Below, in pieces: positions 52,575 to 53,370 of a stretch of 53,370 nt of DNA. A program made the translations under genes and the position numbers. Origin of the DNA: Dactylosporangium sucinum (GTDB lineage: Bacteria; Actinomycetota; Actinomycetes; Mycobacteriales; Micromonosporaceae); contig NZ_BMPI01000013.1 of the NCBI RefSeq assembly GCF_014647515.1, forward strand, positions 79,109 to 132,478, written 5' to 3'. Every line of letters starts with the position of its first letter. Positions within the stretch are counted from its first letter, which is position 1. The notes beneath the pieces are model-generated. The model searched no databases, was not told where the DNA came from, and was given only the letters and a program-made list of their open reading frames with translations.

Positions 52575-53231
52575 ATGCGGATTCTGGTGGTCGAGGACGA
52601 GCCGCTGCTCGCCGAGACGGTGGCGCAGGGCCTGCGGCGCGACGCCCACGCGGTCGACGTGGTCCACGACGGTGGCGCCGCCCTGGAGCGGCTCGGCGTC
52701 AACGACTACGACGTCGTCGTGCTCGACCGCGACCTGCCCGTCGTGCACGGCGACGACGTGTGCCGGGAGCTGGCCCGGCGCGAGTCGGCGGCCCGCGTGC
52801 TCATGCTCACCGCCGCCGCGGACATCGACGACCGGGTCGCCGGGCTGGCCCTCGGCGCCGACGACTACCTGCCCAAGCCGTTCGCGTTCCGGGAGCTGTC
52901 CGCCCGGGTCGCGGCGCTGGGCCGCCGCGCCCGCCCGGCCGTGCCGCCGGTGCTGGAGCGCTCCGGGATCCGCCTCGACCCGCACCGCCGGGAGGTGTAC
53001 CGCGACGGCCGCTACGTGCCGCTGTCGCGCAAGGAGTTCGCCGTCCTGGCCGAGCTGCTGCGGGCCGGCGGCGCCGCCGTCTCCGCCGAGCAGCTGCTGG
53101 AGAAGGCGTGGGACGAGAACGCCGACCCGTTCACGCACACCGTGCGCATGACCATCCTCAAGCTGCGCCGCAAGCTCGGCGACCCGCCGGTCGTGCACAC
53201 CGAGCCGGGAGTGGGGTATCGCCTCGCATGA
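52575..53231 (+). CDS. OmpR-family response regulator
   Basis: A 218-aa protein. ATG 52575 (GGGAGG upstream) gives the normal N-terminus MRILVVEDEPLLAETVAQGL; an in-frame ATG three codons earlier overlaps that ribosome site. The receiver domain has the acidic pair VVEDE, phospho-acceptor Asp in VVVLDRDLPVVHGDDV, LMLTAAAD and the Lys in DDYLPKPFAFREL. The C-terminal winged helix shows VPLSRKEFAVLAELLRAGGA and HTVRMTILKLRRKLGD then PGVGYRLA. It is coupled to the histidine kinase gene (ATGA overlap) and divergent from the efflux operon that it probably controls. Confidence 0.95.
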   Translation: MRILVVEDEPLLAETVAQGLRRDAHAVDVVHDGGAALERLGVNDYDVVVLDRDLPVVHGDDVCRELARRESAARVLMLTAAADIDDRVAGLALGADDYLPKPFAFRELSARVAALGRRARPAVPPVLERSGIRLDPHRREVYRDGRYVPLSRKEFAVLAELLRAGGAAVSAEQLLEKAWDENADPFTHTVRMTILKLRRKLGDPPVVHTEPGVGYRLA

Positions 53232-53370
53232 ACCGCATGACCATCCGCACCCGCCTCACGCTCGTGTACGGCGCCCTGGTCCTCGTCGCCGGCCTGGCCC
53301 TGCTCGGGATCACCTACCTGCTCGTCTACGCCCGGCTGCAGGACTCCGTGGTCTTCGCCGGCACCCGGGA
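53228..53370 (+). CDS. Sensor histidine kinase, N-terminal part (cut by window edge)
   Basis: ATG 53228 overlaps the regulator stop. The 47 visible residues, MNRMTIRTRLTLVYGALVLV onward, form the cytoplasmic lead-in and first membrane helix (LVYGALVLVAGLALLGITYL) typical of HAMP-type sensor kinases. Catalytic domains lie outside the window; assignment rests on this N-terminus and the paired regulator. Confidence 0.85.
   Translation, partial: MNRMTIRTRLTLVYGALVLVAGLALLGITYLLVYARLQDSVVFAGTR

Overview
The window is chromosomal DNA of a very high-GC, GTG/TTG-start-using actinomycete, most likely a member of the Micromonosporaceae. That placement rests on codon use, the HrpB/Nei/DUF1254 content and the style of the intergenic palindromic repeat; no rRNA is present to confirm it. 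Genes are packed with 4-nt start/stop overlaps throughout.

Region 1 (1-27.08 kb) looks like an integrated defence island. On the minus strand lies a class 1 DISARM operon in canonical order drmD-drmMI-drmA-drmB-drmC, with drmC running off the left edge. Upstream of drmD is an unusual multidomain protein: HTH, N6-adenine methylase, HsdS-like specificity region and a C-terminal OGG-like (HhH glycosylase) fold. A lipoprotein gene follows on the plus strand, then a UPF1-like helicase broken by an internal deletion and a DUF6361 remnant. Next comes an apparently intact cassette of a small unknown protein, a 1261-aa tandem dynamin-like GTPase and a second 539-aa GTPase. IS3 debris and a DUF1778/GNAT (TacAT-type) toxin-antitoxin pair complete the island. 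Its right border is marked by the 3' half of a tRNA-Lys(CTT) at 27041-27082, the expected scar of a tRNA-targeting integrase with the element on the left.

Region 2 (28.17-42.19 kb) is visibly more GC-rich and holds what I consider the most interesting locus. A plus-strand operon encodes a nucleotidyl-cyclase-like protein, a TIR plus degenerate-cyclase protein, an NLR/STAND-like protein with helical repeats, and an SPFH plus VWA-like protein. The first two end, and the third begins, with related short motifs of the form A-R-[DN]-I-x-G, resembling bacterial amyloid signalling sequences that couple effectors to NLRs. A converging minus-strand operon, abutting stop codon to stop codon, encodes an SPFH-like protein, a DUF4407 membrane protein, a TerY-like VWA protein, a membrane PP2C phosphatase, a membrane kinase-like protein and an FHA-ABC protein with destroyed ATPase motifs. 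A perfect actinobacterial LexA (SOS) box lies in the divergent intergenic region between this operon and a heme-ligand-less P450-like gene. My reading is a candidate damage- or phage-responsive signalling/defence system built from TIR/cyclase effectors, an NLR and a TerY-P-type phosphorylation module.

Region 3 (42.2-53.37 kb) is ordinary chromosome: a Nei/Fpg glycosylase, HrpB helicase, a DUF1254/DUF1214 protein, an unknown repeat-like protein, a GT4 glycosyltransferase, and a MacAB-type efflux operon with a lipoprotein, divergent from an OmpR-type two-component system whose kinase is cut by the right edge.
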